The notes: generated by a model not told the origin, from the sequence alone. Shown: positions 23,223-31,854, numbered from the stretch's first letter. The stretch: DNA of 48,371 nucleotides from SZUA-35 sp037969565 (GCA_037969565.1 JBBKXQ010000147.1:1-48371), one strand, 5' to 3'. Numbers and translations are program-made.

Positions 23223-23363
23223 GGCCGAGAGTCTGCCAGAGCCGAGCGATGGGCCGTGGAATCGGGCAATCAGCGGCTTCTGACGCGGAATGGCCGGCGG
23301 CTCGACCCCTCAGTCTTGCCCCCGGCCACTCGATTGAAACTTCGTTATCCGACCTTCACACGA

Positions 23364-23603
23364 TCAGCGACGTCGGCGCCGCCGCTGTGCGTCGATCTGA
23401 CGAGCGGATTTGACCACTGCGGCCAGTCTGACCTGCAGTAGTTCGTTCGCTTTCGTGTTGGTTTCCAGATCCAGTTCCGGGGCGAGCGCCTCCAATATTG
23501 CGCTGACACTCACACCCTGTTCGGCGGCAAAACCATGCCATCGATCATGGGCTTCATCACTCACATAGGCATGCAAAGCCTTGCGTCCGGCGTCTTCAGA
23601 CAT
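23364..23603 (-). CDS. Small ribbon-helix-helix-like protein
   Basis: The 79-residue protein has a short beta-strand followed by two helices (ALHAYVSDEAHDRWHGFAAE and GVSVSAILEALAPEL), a pattern like CopG/Arc ribbon-helix-helix DNA-binding proteins. The C-terminus is strongly basic (six consecutive Arg). It could be a transcription factor or nucleoid protein, or an antitoxin, but no toxin partner is adjacent. It lies 113 bp after the mycoredoxin-like gene on the same strand. Confidence 0.7.
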   Translation of the reverse strand: MSEDAGRKALHAYVSDEAHDRWHGFAAEQGVSVSAILEALAPELDLETNTKANELLQVRLAAVVKSARQIDAQRRRRRR

Positions 23604-23716
23604 CGGTCGTCTCCCTACATTTGAATTGTGCGGCGGTTCCTCACCGTTCCAAAACGCACCAACGGCGCGCTTAAGTCGAGCGAGGATTTTTGCGGATCAT
23701 CGATCCGCGAGGAGAG

Positions 23717-24133
23717 TCAACCACCGATGAGGCGTTGCAGCAATCTTCCGAACGTAGATGGTTGTGCACCCTCGGCCATGTTTCGCGCCAGATCGGGCAT
23801 CTCCCGGGCCAGTGCAGCCGCAACTTCATCCATCGACGGATTGACCAGCGACGTGGTTCCGATCCGCACGGTTGGGACGGTTTCGTTGCCGCCGGCGACC
23901 GACCGCACGAACGAAGCAGCATCGGGATCATCCCAGATGTTCCGCTTTTCAAGCGGGATCTCGGCCTTGTTCAACGAACGTTCGAGCCCCATGCAGAACG
24001 GGCATCCGGGCCGCCAATAGAACTCGATGGAGTCGGCCTCAGGGGCCTGACTGGAGGTTTGCGAAGAGGACATGGACCCCATCAACCGACGAATCGCCCG
24101 TGATAATCCCGGTCGGCCTGCTTCGTCCGGCAC
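23717..24133 (-). CDS. Glutaredoxin/mycoredoxin-like protein (CPFC)
   Basis: The thioredoxin-fold core begins at SIEFYWRPGCPFC and includes GNETVPTVRIG with the cis-Pro. The CxxC is CPFC. Such proteins in actinobacteria reduce mycothiol-protein disulfides (mycoredoxin), though substrate cannot be proven. The GTG start at 24131-24133 lies 8 bp after the stop of the AI-2E-family gene, suggesting coupling. In-frame ATGs at 24082 and 24073 would shorten a weakly conserved N-terminal segment, so the exact start is uncertain. The C-terminal tail (about 115-138) is helical. Confidence 0.85.
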   Translation of the reverse strand: MPDEAGRPGLSRAIRRLMGSMSSSQTSSQAPEADSIEFYWRPGCPFCMGLERSLNKAEIPLEKRNIWDDPDAASFVRSVAGGNETVPTVRIGTTSLVNPSMDEVAAALAREMPDLARNMAEGAQPSTFGRLLQRLIGG

Positions 24134-24141
24134 CTATCACC

Positions 24142-25338
24142 TCAGACAGGTGGTTGCTTTCGAACCAAGCCCCGCAGAAACGGCAGGAGTCGAGAGATTC
24201 GTCGGATGCGAGGTCGATCCGGATCGTCGATGTCGCCCTTGGTCCCGGGGCCGAGATCGCTCTCGATCACTGGGTGACGTTCGATGTAGGCGGTGACGAA
24301 GCCACCGGCCGTGGCGACAACCGGCAACGCCAGCAGAGCTCCCGGTGCTCCGAACACGCTTGTGCCGGCGAGCACGGCCGCAATCGACACCGCTGGGTGC
24401 AGATCGAGGGTCTGGGCCGTGATACGAGGCTGCAAAATGTAGTTCTCGATCTGTTGATAGATGATCACGAGAACGATCACCCAAACGGCTTTCAAGGGAT
24501 CGACGCCAATTGCCACCAGCGCCGGAAGGACGCCGGCAATGTAGGTTCCGAGCGTCGGGATGAACTGGGAGATCACGCCAACCCAGAGGGCCAGGGCCAC
24601 CGCTGACGGTAGGCCGAGCAGCGAAAAGGCCGTCCAATGGAAGAGGGCCGAGATCACGGCCAGCAACAGCCGGGATGCGATGTACGCACCGGTCTTGTTC
24701 GTTGCCAGCTCGAGGACACGTAGCACCTCGGCTTGGCGAGCAGGCGGGAGCATCGAGCAGATCAGACGACGCAACCGAGGACCATCGGCCGTGAGATAAA
24801 AGCTGAACAACGCGATCGTGAGCAACTGGAACAGGACGCTGATGACGGTGGACCCGACCGACAGGAGCGTCTTGCTGACGTCGTTTGCGTAGGAAGTGAG
24901 TTCGCCGCTCTGAACGCGTTCGATCAGCGTGTCGGTTTCGACCGTGATCCCGAAGTTGCTCTCGAGCCAGGCCTGGGCGCTGGTGATGTATTCGGGGAGC
25001 GCGTCGACCAGGTCGCTGAGTTGGGTGGCGATGAGCTGACCCATCAAACCCATGAAAACCAGGGCTGCCACCAACAGAGCAAGCAGGCTGAGTCCGGCCG
25101 CGCTGCCTCGTTTCATGCCTCGTTTCTGGAGTCGATCGACCACGGGCTCGAGTGCGAACGAGATGAACAGCGCCAACACCAGCTGAACCAGCAAGCCACG
25201 GAGCTCGCGGGCCAGCAGCAAAGCGAACCAGAGGCCCACGAGAATCGACCACCAGAGGATGATCGCTTTACGAACCCACGGTGGAATCACGTGCGGATTT
25301 TGATCGGGTTGGATTGTGGGAGAGATCGGCTCGGTCAC
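24142..25338 (-). CDS. AI-2E transporter-family membrane protein (PerM/TqsA type)
   Basis: This 398-residue protein has the characteristic layout of the family: two hydrophobic N-terminal helices pairs, an amphipathic middle region (LVDALPEYITSAQAWLESNF) and a C-terminal helix cluster with GVISQFIPTLGTYIAGVLP and VFGAPGALLALPVVATA. Members export autoinducer-2-like molecules or act as Na+/H+ antiporters; function here is not known. It sits between the site-2 protease gene (53-bp gap) and the mycoredoxin-like gene (8-bp gap). Confidence 0.92.
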   Translation of the reverse strand: MTEPISPTIQPDQNPHVIPPWVRKAIILWWSILVGLWFALLLARELRGLLVQLVLALFISFALEPVVDRLQKRGMKRGSAAGLSLLALLVAALVFMGLMGQLIATQLSDLVDALPEYITSAQAWLESNFGITVETDTLIERVQSGELTSYANDVSKTLLSVGSTVISVLFQLLTIALFSFYLTADGPRLRRLICSMLPPARQAEVLRVLELATNKTGAYIASRLLLAVISALFHWTAFSLLGLPSAVALALWVGVISQFIPTLGTYIAGVLPALVAIGVDPLKAVWVIVLVIIYQQIENYILQPRITAQTLDLHPAVSIAAVLAGTSVFGAPGALLALPVVATAGGFVTAYIERHPVIESDLGPGTKGDIDDPDRPRIRRISRLLPFLRGLVRKQPPV

Positions 25339-25391
25339 CGCCGTGGACAGTAGTGCTGCCGCAGCCGTCGGACCGGTTCCTGGCCTTGCCT

Positions 25392-26615
25392 TCAGTGCCG
25401 GATCGGTGTGAGTTCTGGAGGCAACGACGTCGGCACCGTCACGGGACGATCTCGGCCCCAGAAGGTGGGGAGGAGGAAGAGCTCATCCAGCTGACGACGG
25501 GTGAGCGTGCCCGAAGGCCTCCCGTCGCTCGGATCATGAATCACGATCAGTGAATGACCGTCTTCGGTCATCCGATCGAGCACCGTGGCAATGGTCTCGT
25601 TGGTCCAGGCCCGAGCCACCTGCGGTGCCGGCGTCATCACAGCACCGAGCGTCATCCAGCTCTGCTCTTCCTGCGGGATGGAACGCAGCGGTCCGGGAGC
25701 GACGTAGCCGATGGGCTCGTAGTCCCAGCGCACGACCGGGCAGGCGGGGGCTTGATTGTCGGGTTGATCCCGGAGTTGGGCCAGAAACTGGCTGACCGTG
25801 AGCGAGTCGGAAACGGGCGGCGGGTTGACGGCCATGAGCACGAGAGTCGGGGTGGAATCCAACCGACGACGGATCACCGCGCCACGGATTTCCTCGATTG
25901 CGCCGTGGGCCAGAAACGCTCCGGTTGCCACCCCGAGAACCGCCCACCAGGCTTCCACCCGGTCGGAGAGCAGATAAGCCGCGGTCAAGCCACCGATCAT
26001 GGTCAACCCCGACACCAGCCCGGCTCGGGCCGTGAGCACTCTCGAGTGTTCGGCGTCGCCGTTGCGCCACCAGAGCAGAGCAGTGAGTACCCGTCCCCCG
26101 TCGAGCGGCGAGACGGGAATCAGATTGCTCACGGCGATCAGTGCGTTGACGATGGCAAGCCAACTGAGCGCGCCGGCGATGAGTTGGGCGTTGGCCCAGC
26201 GATCCAATCCGATCGCGATGCCGGCGAAACCGAAGGCGAGGATGAAACTCGCGGCCGGACCGGCTGCGGCCACCTGGAACTCAGCCTTTGGTGTCGGAGC
26301 CTGTTGGCGAAGGCGAGCGAACCCGCCGAGGATCCAAAGCGTGATGCCGTCCACCTCGATGCCATGTCGACGGGCGAACAGGGCGTGCCCCAGTTCATGA
26401 AAGATGATGGAGAGGAAAAACAGGATGGTGGATGCGATCGCCACCGCCACATGGCTCCGCGTGTCCGACGAGGGGAACCACTCCGGGAGGGCGACCACAC
26501 CCAGGCTGGCCGCGAGGTAGGCCGCGACGGCGATGATGCTCCAGTTTGCGCCGATCGGAATGCCGGCGATACGTCCGAGTTTGAGCGAATCGCGCAAGCC
26601 CACAGTGTGGCCCAC
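25392..26615 (-). CDS. Site-2 protease family (M50) with CBS domains
   Basis: The 407-residue membrane metalloprotease has the zinc motif HELGH (73-77) in a membrane helix and the second site NLIPVSPLDGGRVL (about residues 170-183). About four helices are followed by a cytoplasmic pair of CBS domains (from about residue 285), which commonly bind adenine nucleotides. The closest described type is the Rip3/SpoIVFB-like group, which performs intramembrane cleavage of regulators such as anti-sigma factors. No obvious substrate is encoded next door. Confidence 0.93.
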   Translation of the reverse strand: MGHTVGLRDSLKLGRIAGIPIGANWSIIAVAAYLAASLGVVALPEWFPSSDTRSHVAVAIASTILFFLSIIFHELGHALFARRHGIEVDGITLWILGGFARLRQQAPTPKAEFQVAAAGPAASFILAFGFAGIAIGLDRWANAQLIAGALSWLAIVNALIAVSNLIPVSPLDGGRVLTALLWWRNGDAEHSRVLTARAGLVSGLTMIGGLTAAYLLSDRVEAWWAVLGVATGAFLAHGAIEEIRGAVIRRRLDSTPTLVLMAVNPPPVSDSLTVSQFLAQLRDQPDNQAPACPVVRWDYEPIGYVAPGPLRSIPQEEQSWMTLGAVMTPAPQVARAWTNETIATVLDRMTEDGHSLIVIHDPSDGRPSGTLTRRQLDELFLLPTFWGRDRPVTVPTSLPPELTPIRH

Positions 26616-26646
26616 GATCGCCCGTTACGTCCGGTCGCGCCGCGTA

Positions 26647-26691
26647 CGGCTGGGCTGCGACCGGCTGGGCTGTATCCGGTTGGGTCGGTGA
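26647..26691. repeat. 15-bp tandem repeat, three units, 3' of the SDR gene
   Basis: CGGCTGGGCTGCGAC, CGGCTGGGCTGTATC and CGGTTGGGTCGGTGA lie in tandem; a more degenerate unit precedes them. The array occupies about half of the 93-bp gap between the SDR stop and the site-2 protease start on the minus strand and begins 18 bp beyond the SDR stop. Confidence 0.75.
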
Positions 26692-26708
26692 TGGTGATCG
26701 GAAGGTGG

Positions 26709-27482
26709 TCAGCCCGGACGTTTGAAGGCGACGAGTCCGCCACCGTCGAGGACCAGGTGTTGACCGGTCATCCAACTGCCGGCCTCGGTTGCGAGATACA
26801 GGGCAGCGTTCGCAATGTCCGTCGTTTCGCCCAGCCGTTTGAGCGGATAGGTCTGTGCGACGATGTCACCCTGCTCGCCCTCCCAGAGCATCCGGGCAAA
26901 GTCGGTCTTGATCAGACCGGGGCAGATCGCGTTGACCCGCACCTTCGGACCGAGTTCGGCTGCCAGTTGCTGGGTCATGTGGATGAGGGCCGACTTCGTC
27001 AGGTCGTAGACCCCGAGGACGGGACTCGTCATCAGGCCACCGACGGACGAGATGTTGATCACGACACCGCCGTGTTCCTTCATCCACGACCGCCAAGCGG
27101 CCTGGGTCAACAGCAGCGGTCCCGTGAGATTGACGGCGATGGTCTTGTCCCAACGTCCGAGGTCGACATCGATCATCGGGCCGGCGTAGGGATTGGTTGC
27201 GGCGTTGTTGACCAAGATGTCGACGGCTCCGAGACGTTCGATCGTTTCGGTGACGATGGATTCGGCCGTGGAGATGTCGCCGGTGTTGCCCACCATCCAC
27301 TGACAGCCCGATCGTCCGGAGGCTTCATCGATGTCGGCAGCCGCCTGCTCGAGCACGTCGGCCTTGCGGGCAACGATCATGACCTGAGCGCCGGCGGCGG
27401 CAAAGCTCGTTGCGATCTCCTTGCCGATGCCGCGCGATCCTCCGGTGATGAGGGCCGTCTTTCCGTCGAGCTTGAGTTCCAT
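26709..27482 (-). CDS. Short-chain dehydrogenase/reductase (SDR)
   Basis: This 257-residue classical SDR has the NAD(P) motif TGGSRGIG (about 14-21), NNAA, the catalytic Ser of NISSVGG, the YxxxK pair (YDLTK) and the PG motif ICPGLIKTDF. The sequence is full length with a C-terminal GGGLVAF typical of FabG-like members. It oxidises or reduces a hydroxyl/keto group; substrate unknown. A GGAGGA ribosome site precedes the ATG, and a short 12-bp duplication (TCCGTGCTTGC) lies just upstream. Confidence 0.93.
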   Translation of the reverse strand: MELKLDGKTALITGGSRGIGKEIATSFAAAGAQVMIVARKADVLEQAAADIDEASGRSGCQWMVGNTGDISTAESIVTETIERLGAVDILVNNAATNPYAGPMIDVDLGRWDKTIAVNLTGPLLLTQAAWRSWMKEHGGVVINISSVGGLMTSPVLGVYDLTKSALIHMTQQLAAELGPKVRVNAICPGLIKTDFARMLWEGEQGDIVAQTYPLKRLGETTDIANAALYLATEAGSWMTGQHLVLDGGGLVAFKRPG

Positions 27483-27581
27483 GCTGGTCTTCCTCCGTGC
27501 TTGCTTCCGTGCTTGCGTCCGGGCGAGAACCTACAAGCGATGACCATCACGACGTAAATGCTGGCGTGAATGTCTCCGTGG

Positions 27582-28442
27582 TCAGGCGGAGCGATCGAGG
27601 CGCTCGTACTCGTCTGCGGTGATCGCCTCGGCAAGCGCCGCAGCCGCCATGTTGGCCTCGAGGTGGTCGACCGACGAGGTGCCGGGAATGGGGATGATCA
27701 CCGGTGAACGGTGCAGCAACCAGGCGAGCGCGACGGCATGGCGCGTGCTGCTGTGGTCGGCCGCAACCTCGTCGAGCACCTTCCCGGCCGCACCCAGATC
27801 GCCGCTGCCCATCGGGAACCACGGGATGAAGGCGATGCCGTCGGCCTCGCACGCATCGACCACGTCGGACCACTCTCGATCGCCGACGTTGAAACGGTTC
27901 TGGACACTTGCGATCGGCGTGATGGCCTGGACTTCACGAAGTTGATCGACCGTCACCTCGGAAACTCCGATCTGATCGATCTTTCCGGCTTCTCGCAGTT
28001 CGAGCATCGCCCCGATCGACTCGGCTACGGGCACATCGGGATCGATGCGGTGGAGCTGATACAGCGGAATCCGCTCGAGCTTCAGCCGCTCGAGGCTTCC
28101 ATCACAAGCTGCCTTGAGATGCTCCGGGCGACCGTTGGGCTGCCAGTTGCCGGGTCCAGGGCGAACGAGTCCGGCCTTCGTCGCGATCATGATCCGGTCA
28201 GTGTCGTCGGCGAGCTCTTCGCCCATGAGGCGTTCACTGACATCTGGACCGTACGAGTCCGCTGTGTCGAAGAAGTCGACACCGAGCTCCACCGCCCGCC
28301 GGAGTACCTTCTTGGAACCCTGAGGGTCATCGGGCTCGCCCCAGACACCGTCGCCAGTGATCTGCATGGCTCCGTAGCCGAGTCGGTTGACCGAGGTCCC
28401 GTTGGGGAAGGTGAATGTGGGTTGGATGGTGGTTTTGGCCAT
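27582..28442 (-). CDS. Aldo/keto reductase
   Basis: With ATG at 28440-28442 the protein has 286 residues, the normal length; the longer upstream frame would run over the divergent gene. It has the (beta/alpha)8 features of the family: LGYGAMQITG, FFDTADSYGPDVSERLMGE with catalytic Asp and Tyr, IMIATKAG with Lys, YQLHRIDP with His, and the cofactor segment IPIPGTSSVDHLEAN. NADPH-dependent reduction of a carbonyl compound is expected. It lies upstream of the SDR gene on the same strand (99-bp gap). Confidence 0.93.
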   Translation of the reverse strand: MAKTTIQPTFTFPNGTSVNRLGYGAMQITGDGVWGEPDDPQGSKKVLRRAVELGVDFFDTADSYGPDVSERLMGEELADDTDRIMIATKAGLVRPGPGNWQPNGRPEHLKAACDGSLERLKLERIPLYQLHRIDPDVPVAESIGAMLELREAGKIDQIGVSEVTVDQLREVQAITPIASVQNRFNVGDREWSDVVDACEADGIAFIPWFPMGSGDLGAAGKVLDEVAADHSSTRHAVALAWLLHRSPVIIPIPGTSSVDHLEANMAAAALAEAITADEYERLDRSA

Positions 28443-28541
28443 GACGGAAGGACTACCCACCAGTCGTCGATCCAACCATCGAACCCTGGCGATCGATTCG
28501 GCTCGGGCCGGAGTCGACGGACGCTCGCTACGGTCTGGGCG

Positions 28542-29249
28542 GTGAGCAGGCTTCGACCCTTTGTTGGCGTGAACGTCGCCGGAGGCGAATTGAATGTTCG
28601 CTGCCAAAACGTGTCGGATCGAGCCGTCGCCGCGTTCGTCTTCTTCCACGACGCGGCCAGCGACTCGCGAATCTGGGAGCGTACGTTCACACGATTGCCC
28701 ACCGCCGTTGCCGCCCTCGCTCCCGATCTGCGAGGGCGAGCGGCAAGTTCGGAGCTGGCCCCGGCCACGAGCGTCGAGCAATATCTCGATGACCTCGTGT
28801 ATCTGCTCGACCATTTCGACATCGACCAGGCCGGTCTCATCGGTGCCGGGTCGGGGAGCGTGCTCGCCGAACACCTCGGTGCATTGCTTCCTGATCGGGT
28901 TCCGCTGACCGTCGGAATCGAAGAGTCACCGCTCGAGCCCATCACGTCGAACTCGTCGGACCCTCGGACCGACCAACGAGCCGTCGATTTCGACCGGATG
29001 GTGCAATACCAGCGACAGCTCACGGGTGACCGGAGCCAGCACTACCGTCGTCTCGTGGTCGGACCGTCGTTCGCCGACGGCGCAGACGGTGATCAGTCCA
29101 CCGATGGATCGGTCGGGATCGGTGATCGTGCCCATGACGGGCACGTCACCTTCCTTCGCCATCTTGGGTCGTCGTCGGTCCTGCTTCATCCCCAGGGTGC
29201 CGATTCGGTGGCCGACCTCATCCGTTCGCTCGTGAGAATCGGCGGCTGA
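28542..29249 (+). CDS. Alpha/beta-hydrolase-like protein lacking the nucleophile serine
   Basis: The 235-residue frame starting at GTG 28542 aligns by eye with alpha/beta hydrolases: FVFFHDAASDSRIW (oxyanion region), LAPDLRGRAAS, and IGAGSGSVLAEHLGALLPDRV at the nucleophile elbow. The elbow normally reads GxSxG; here it is G101-A-G103-S-G105, so the nucleophile position holds Gly. A C-terminal His is plausible in LLHPQG. The protein is short and has a reduced lid. It may be a non-catalytic ligand-binding member, or may have a displaced catalytic residue (Ser104). The longer frame upstream overlaps the aldo/keto reductase and is not coding. Confidence 0.78.
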   Translation: MSRLRPFVGVNVAGGELNVRCQNVSDRAVAAFVFFHDAASDSRIWERTFTRLPTAVAALAPDLRGRAASSELAPATSVEQYLDDLVYLLDHFDIDQAGLIGAGSGSVLAEHLGALLPDRVPLTVGIEESPLEPITSNSSDPRTDQRAVDFDRMVQYQRQLTGDRSQHYRRLVVGPSFADGADGDQSTDGSVGIGDRAHDGHVTFLRHLGSSSVLLHPQGADSVADLIRSLVRIGG

Positions 29250-29276
29250 AAACGAACAGGTTCGGGGGTTCAGCCG
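29243..29276. terminator. Bidirectional hairpin containing both stop codons of a convergent pair
   Basis: CGGCTGAA (29243-29250) pairs with TTCAGCCG (29269-29276), and inside it CGAAC-AG-GTTCG (29253-29264) pairs again, giving a 13-bp two-part stem with a small internal loop. The TGA of the hydrolase-like gene and the TGA of the HEPN gene lie in opposite outer arms. The compact symmetric layout suggests termination of both transcripts. Confidence 0.75.
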
Positions 29277-29986
29277 GCCAGGATGACCATCACGAGGAGC
29301 ATCACGGCGATGAACCCGACGAACAGCCATTCGAGTCGATTCCGACTGTTGCGTTCAGCCTCGAGGTAACTCTCGAGCACTTCCGAGCGGCCGGCCGCTT
29401 CGAGAAGTTCGCGTTCCACCTCGGAGAGTCGCAGTTGACGACCGGCGCTGGCCCGTCGGGCCAAGTCGAGTTCGGTGGCGAGCTGTGTTTGCTGGTCTTG
29501 GAGCGTTTGGAAGGCGGACTCGGAGTCGATCAGTTGGGTCCGCAGGACCAACGAGTCGACGGACTCGACCGGCGCTGCCGCGGTGTCTCCGTCGCTCGGA
29601 TTTCGCAGTCGAGTCCGGATCCGGCGGAGTTCACTCGTGTCCTCGGGGCTCACCGGAGCCAGCAAGCGCTCGATCGAGAGCAAAATGCGGTCGAGATAGG
29701 CCGTGTCGTCGGGAAGGTTGATGTGGGCCCACAAATTGCGGGCCTCGATCAACTGATCGACCAGCTTTCGGACGTCGCCACCGAAGAACTCGGCGAACAC
29801 CGGCCCCCAAAAACGTCGGAGGACCAGAAGCTGGAACAGCGGATCGGTGGCCCCGTGTTCGGCCGGTCGGCCCATGCGGTTGGCGGCGGTCTCGGTCCAG
29901 GAGATCTCGTCAGCGAAATACTCCTGCATCCGAGCGTCGATGAACGGACCCATGCCGGCGGCAAAGATCTCGAACGCCTCGGCCAT
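29270..29986 (-). CDS. Tail-anchored Swt1-type HEPN domain protein
   Basis: Starting at ATG 29984-29986 the protein has 238 residues. Residues 1-110 resemble the Swt1-type HEPN domain: DPLFQLLVLRRFWGPVFAEFF followed by EARNLWAHINLP, in which R83-x4-H88 is the HEPN RNase signature. Residues about 140-215 are charged and heptad-like (coiled coil). Residues 219-237 form a single C-terminal membrane helix, so the protein should be tail-anchored with the HEPN domain in the cytoplasm. HEPN domains are frequently RNases in defence or toxin systems, or RNA-binding. The longer frame to 30256 overlaps the opposite gene's upstream region. No adjacent MNT antitoxin is present. Confidence 0.78.
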   Translation of the reverse strand: MAEAFEIFAAGMGPFIDARMQEYFADEISWTETAANRMGRPAEHGATDPLFQLLVLRRFWGPVFAEFFGGDVRKLVDQLIEARNLWAHINLPDDTAYLDRILLSIERLLAPVSPEDTSELRRIRTRLRNPSDGDTAAAPVESVDSLVLRTQLIDSESAFQTLQDQQTQLATELDLARRASAGRQLRLSEVERELLEAAGRSEVLESYLEAERNSRNRLEWLFVGFIAVMLLVMVILAG

Positions 29987-30219
29987 CTGGGCGTGGCGGC
30001 TGACCCCCAGGTCGGGGGTTCGGGCTGGGTTCGTTGACTGGGGAGGAGTGTGGTCGGGGATCACGGTTCTCGAGTTGGGAGGACGTGGAAGGTTTCGGAC
30101 AGTTTGGTTGCGACGGCGGGCTCGGCGTCGGCCCAATGGCCTATCGGCGCCCCAGTCGGGGAGCTGAGGGATCCGCGGATTCGGGGGGAGGGGCTCAAGT
30201 CGCGAGCGGATCGGCCGTA

Positions 30220-31854
30220 GTGAGGATTGTGAAAAGTACTCGTCTCGCGCTCTCACCCAGCCAGGTCTTCGTGGTTGGACTCTCGGGGGCCTTCCTGTGG
30301 GTGGTTGCGATTTCCGCCGCGATCGGGCTGAGCGAACGAGAAACCGTTTTGGTGGCTAGCTCCGGCGCGATCGGGGCGATGGCCAGCACTGTCGGAGCGC
30401 TCCTTCAGAGCTTCCGTTCGGGCGCGACGACCGAGGTCCTCGCCCGGGCCTCGCACGAGGCCACACACGATCCGCTGACCGATCTTCCCAATCGCAACGC
30501 CCTGTTCGAAGAGCTCGAACGATCGCTGGAGAAGGCGCAGAAGAACGACTCGGTCGTCGGCGTGCTCTTCCTCGACCTCGACCGGTTCAAGGTCATCAAT
30601 GACTCGATGGGGCATGAGGCCGGTGACGAGGTGCTGCGAATTGTTGCCGAGCGACTCACGTCGGCCGTGCGAGGTTCCGATCTCGTCGCCCGGTTCGGCG
30701 GCGATGAATTCGTGATCGTCGTCCGGGACCTCTTGAATGACAAGTCGGTTTTGGCCGTGGCCGAGCAGATCCTGAAGGCATTCGAGAAGAAGGTCTCGCT
30801 CTTCGGCGGATCACAGCGAATCTCGACCAGCATCGGCGTCGCCATTGCCCGACCCGACGAGAACCGCCGTTCCGAAGACCTCGTTCGTGATGCCGACGCC
30901 GCCATGTACAAGGCGAAACGCAGCCGGTCCGGATACGCGCTGTTCGATGAGGTCCAGCGTCTGCAGGTCATCGACCGTCTCGACATCGAACGGGATCTCA
31001 CCAATGCCCTCGACGAGGAGCAGTTCCTGGTCTTCTATCAACCGTTGGTCGACGTCGGAGCCCGGCAGCTCTATGGCTTCGAGGCCCTGGTTCGATGGAA
31101 TCACCCGACACGCGGGCTGATCGGTCCAGGAGAGTTCCTGCACGTAGCGGAAGAAACCGGGATGATGGCCCGCATCGGCGAGATGGTGCTGCGAGAAGCG
31201 GCGGCCCAGGCCGCCGTCTGGAACCATCTGAACCCCAACGCCCGAGACGTGAAGATGAGTGTCAACATCGCCGAGCAACAGCTCATCGATGCGAATTTCC
31301 CCGATCTCGTCGGTGAGGTCCTGAAATGGTCGGGCCTGCCGGCCAGCCAGCTCGTCCTGGAGATCACCGAAGACGTGATCGTCGACCATCTCGACGGATT
31401 GAGCGTGCTCAACCGCATTCGTGACCTTGGCGTTTCGCTGGCCATCGACGACTTCGGCACCGGCCAGTCATCGCTCAGTTACGTCAAACAGTTCGACATG
31501 GTCTCGACGCTCAAGATCGACCGTGTGTTCGTGACCGAGATGTCGAACGGAGATTCGAACCGGGCGATCATCGAAGCGATCGTGGCGATGGCTCGTGCCC
31601 TGGATCTCCGGGTGGTCGCGGAGGGGGTCGAAGACCACGATCAGGTGACGGCGCTTCAGGAATTCGGTGTGCAGATCATGCAGGGCTATTTGTTCAACCG
31701 TCCGCTACCCGCCGACGGAATCGACCCCGCCTCATGGTTCATTCCCTCCACCGCCCCGGACACGCCGCAGGTCGGTCTGTTGCCGCTCGAGGTGAGCCGG
31801 GGCCTGGCCGTTGCGAGCCCGGTGGTGCGTCAGCGTCCCGCCCGACGGGGCTGA
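30220..31854 (+). CDS. GGDEF-EAL cyclic-di-GMP signalling protein
   Basis: With GTG at 30220 (another GTG at 30229 is possible) the protein has 544 residues. Two N-terminal membrane helices (about 10-55) lead to a GGDEF domain with intact GGDEF (160-164) and an inhibitory RxxD site (R151-D154) five residues before it. The EAL domain is also complete by motif: FEALVRW (EAL 288-290), DDFGTG, KIDRVFV and VVAEGVED. It could synthesise and/or degrade c-di-GMP at the membrane, with only short periplasmic loops for sensing. It is divergent from the HEPN gene, sharing a 233-bp upstream region. A 14-bp repeat array follows its stop. Confidence 0.93.
   Translation: MRIVKSTRLALSPSQVFVVGLSGAFLWVVAISAAIGLSERETVLVASSGAIGAMASTVGALLQSFRSGATTEVLARASHEATHDPLTDLPNRNALFEELERSLEKAQKNDSVVGVLFLDLDRFKVINDSMGHEAGDEVLRIVAERLTSAVRGSDLVARFGGDEFVIVVRDLLNDKSVLAVAEQILKAFEKKVSLFGGSQRISTSIGVAIARPDENRRSEDLVRDADAAMYKAKRSRSGYALFDEVQRLQVIDRLDIERDLTNALDEEQFLVFYQPLVDVGARQLYGFEALVRWNHPTRGLIGPGEFLHVAEETGMMARIGEMVLREAAAQAAVWNHLNPNARDVKMSVNIAEQQLIDANFPDLVGEVLKWSGLPASQLVLEITEDVIVDHLDGLSVLNRIRDLGVSLAIDDFGTGQSSLSYVKQFDMVSTLKIDRVFVTEMSNGDSNRAIIEAIVAMARALDLRVVAEGVEDHDQVTALQEFGVQIMQGYLFNRPLPADGIDPASWFIPSTAPDTPQVGLLPLEVSRGLAVASPVVRQRPARRG

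Noticed and set aside
23364..24133. RHH-like protein and its neighbour as a toxin-antitoxin pair
   Set aside because: The adjacent gene is a thioredoxin-fold protein and the gap is 113 bp; no toxin-like partner overlaps the small gene.
25554..27557. A 667-codon open frame on the plus strand
   Set aside because: It lies antisense to the site-2 protease and SDR genes and has no domain-like features. Long antisense frames are expected in high-GC coding DNA.
29253..29264. CGAAC-AG-GTTCG as another LexA box
   Set aside because: The spacer is two bases rather than four, and the site is the inner stem of a convergent terminator rather than a promoter.
30034..30219. N-terminal extension of the GGDEF-EAL frame
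   Set aside because: The extra 62 residues are Gly/Arg/Ser-rich without structure and overlap the upstream region of the HEPN gene; a GTG at 30220 directly precedes the first membrane helix.
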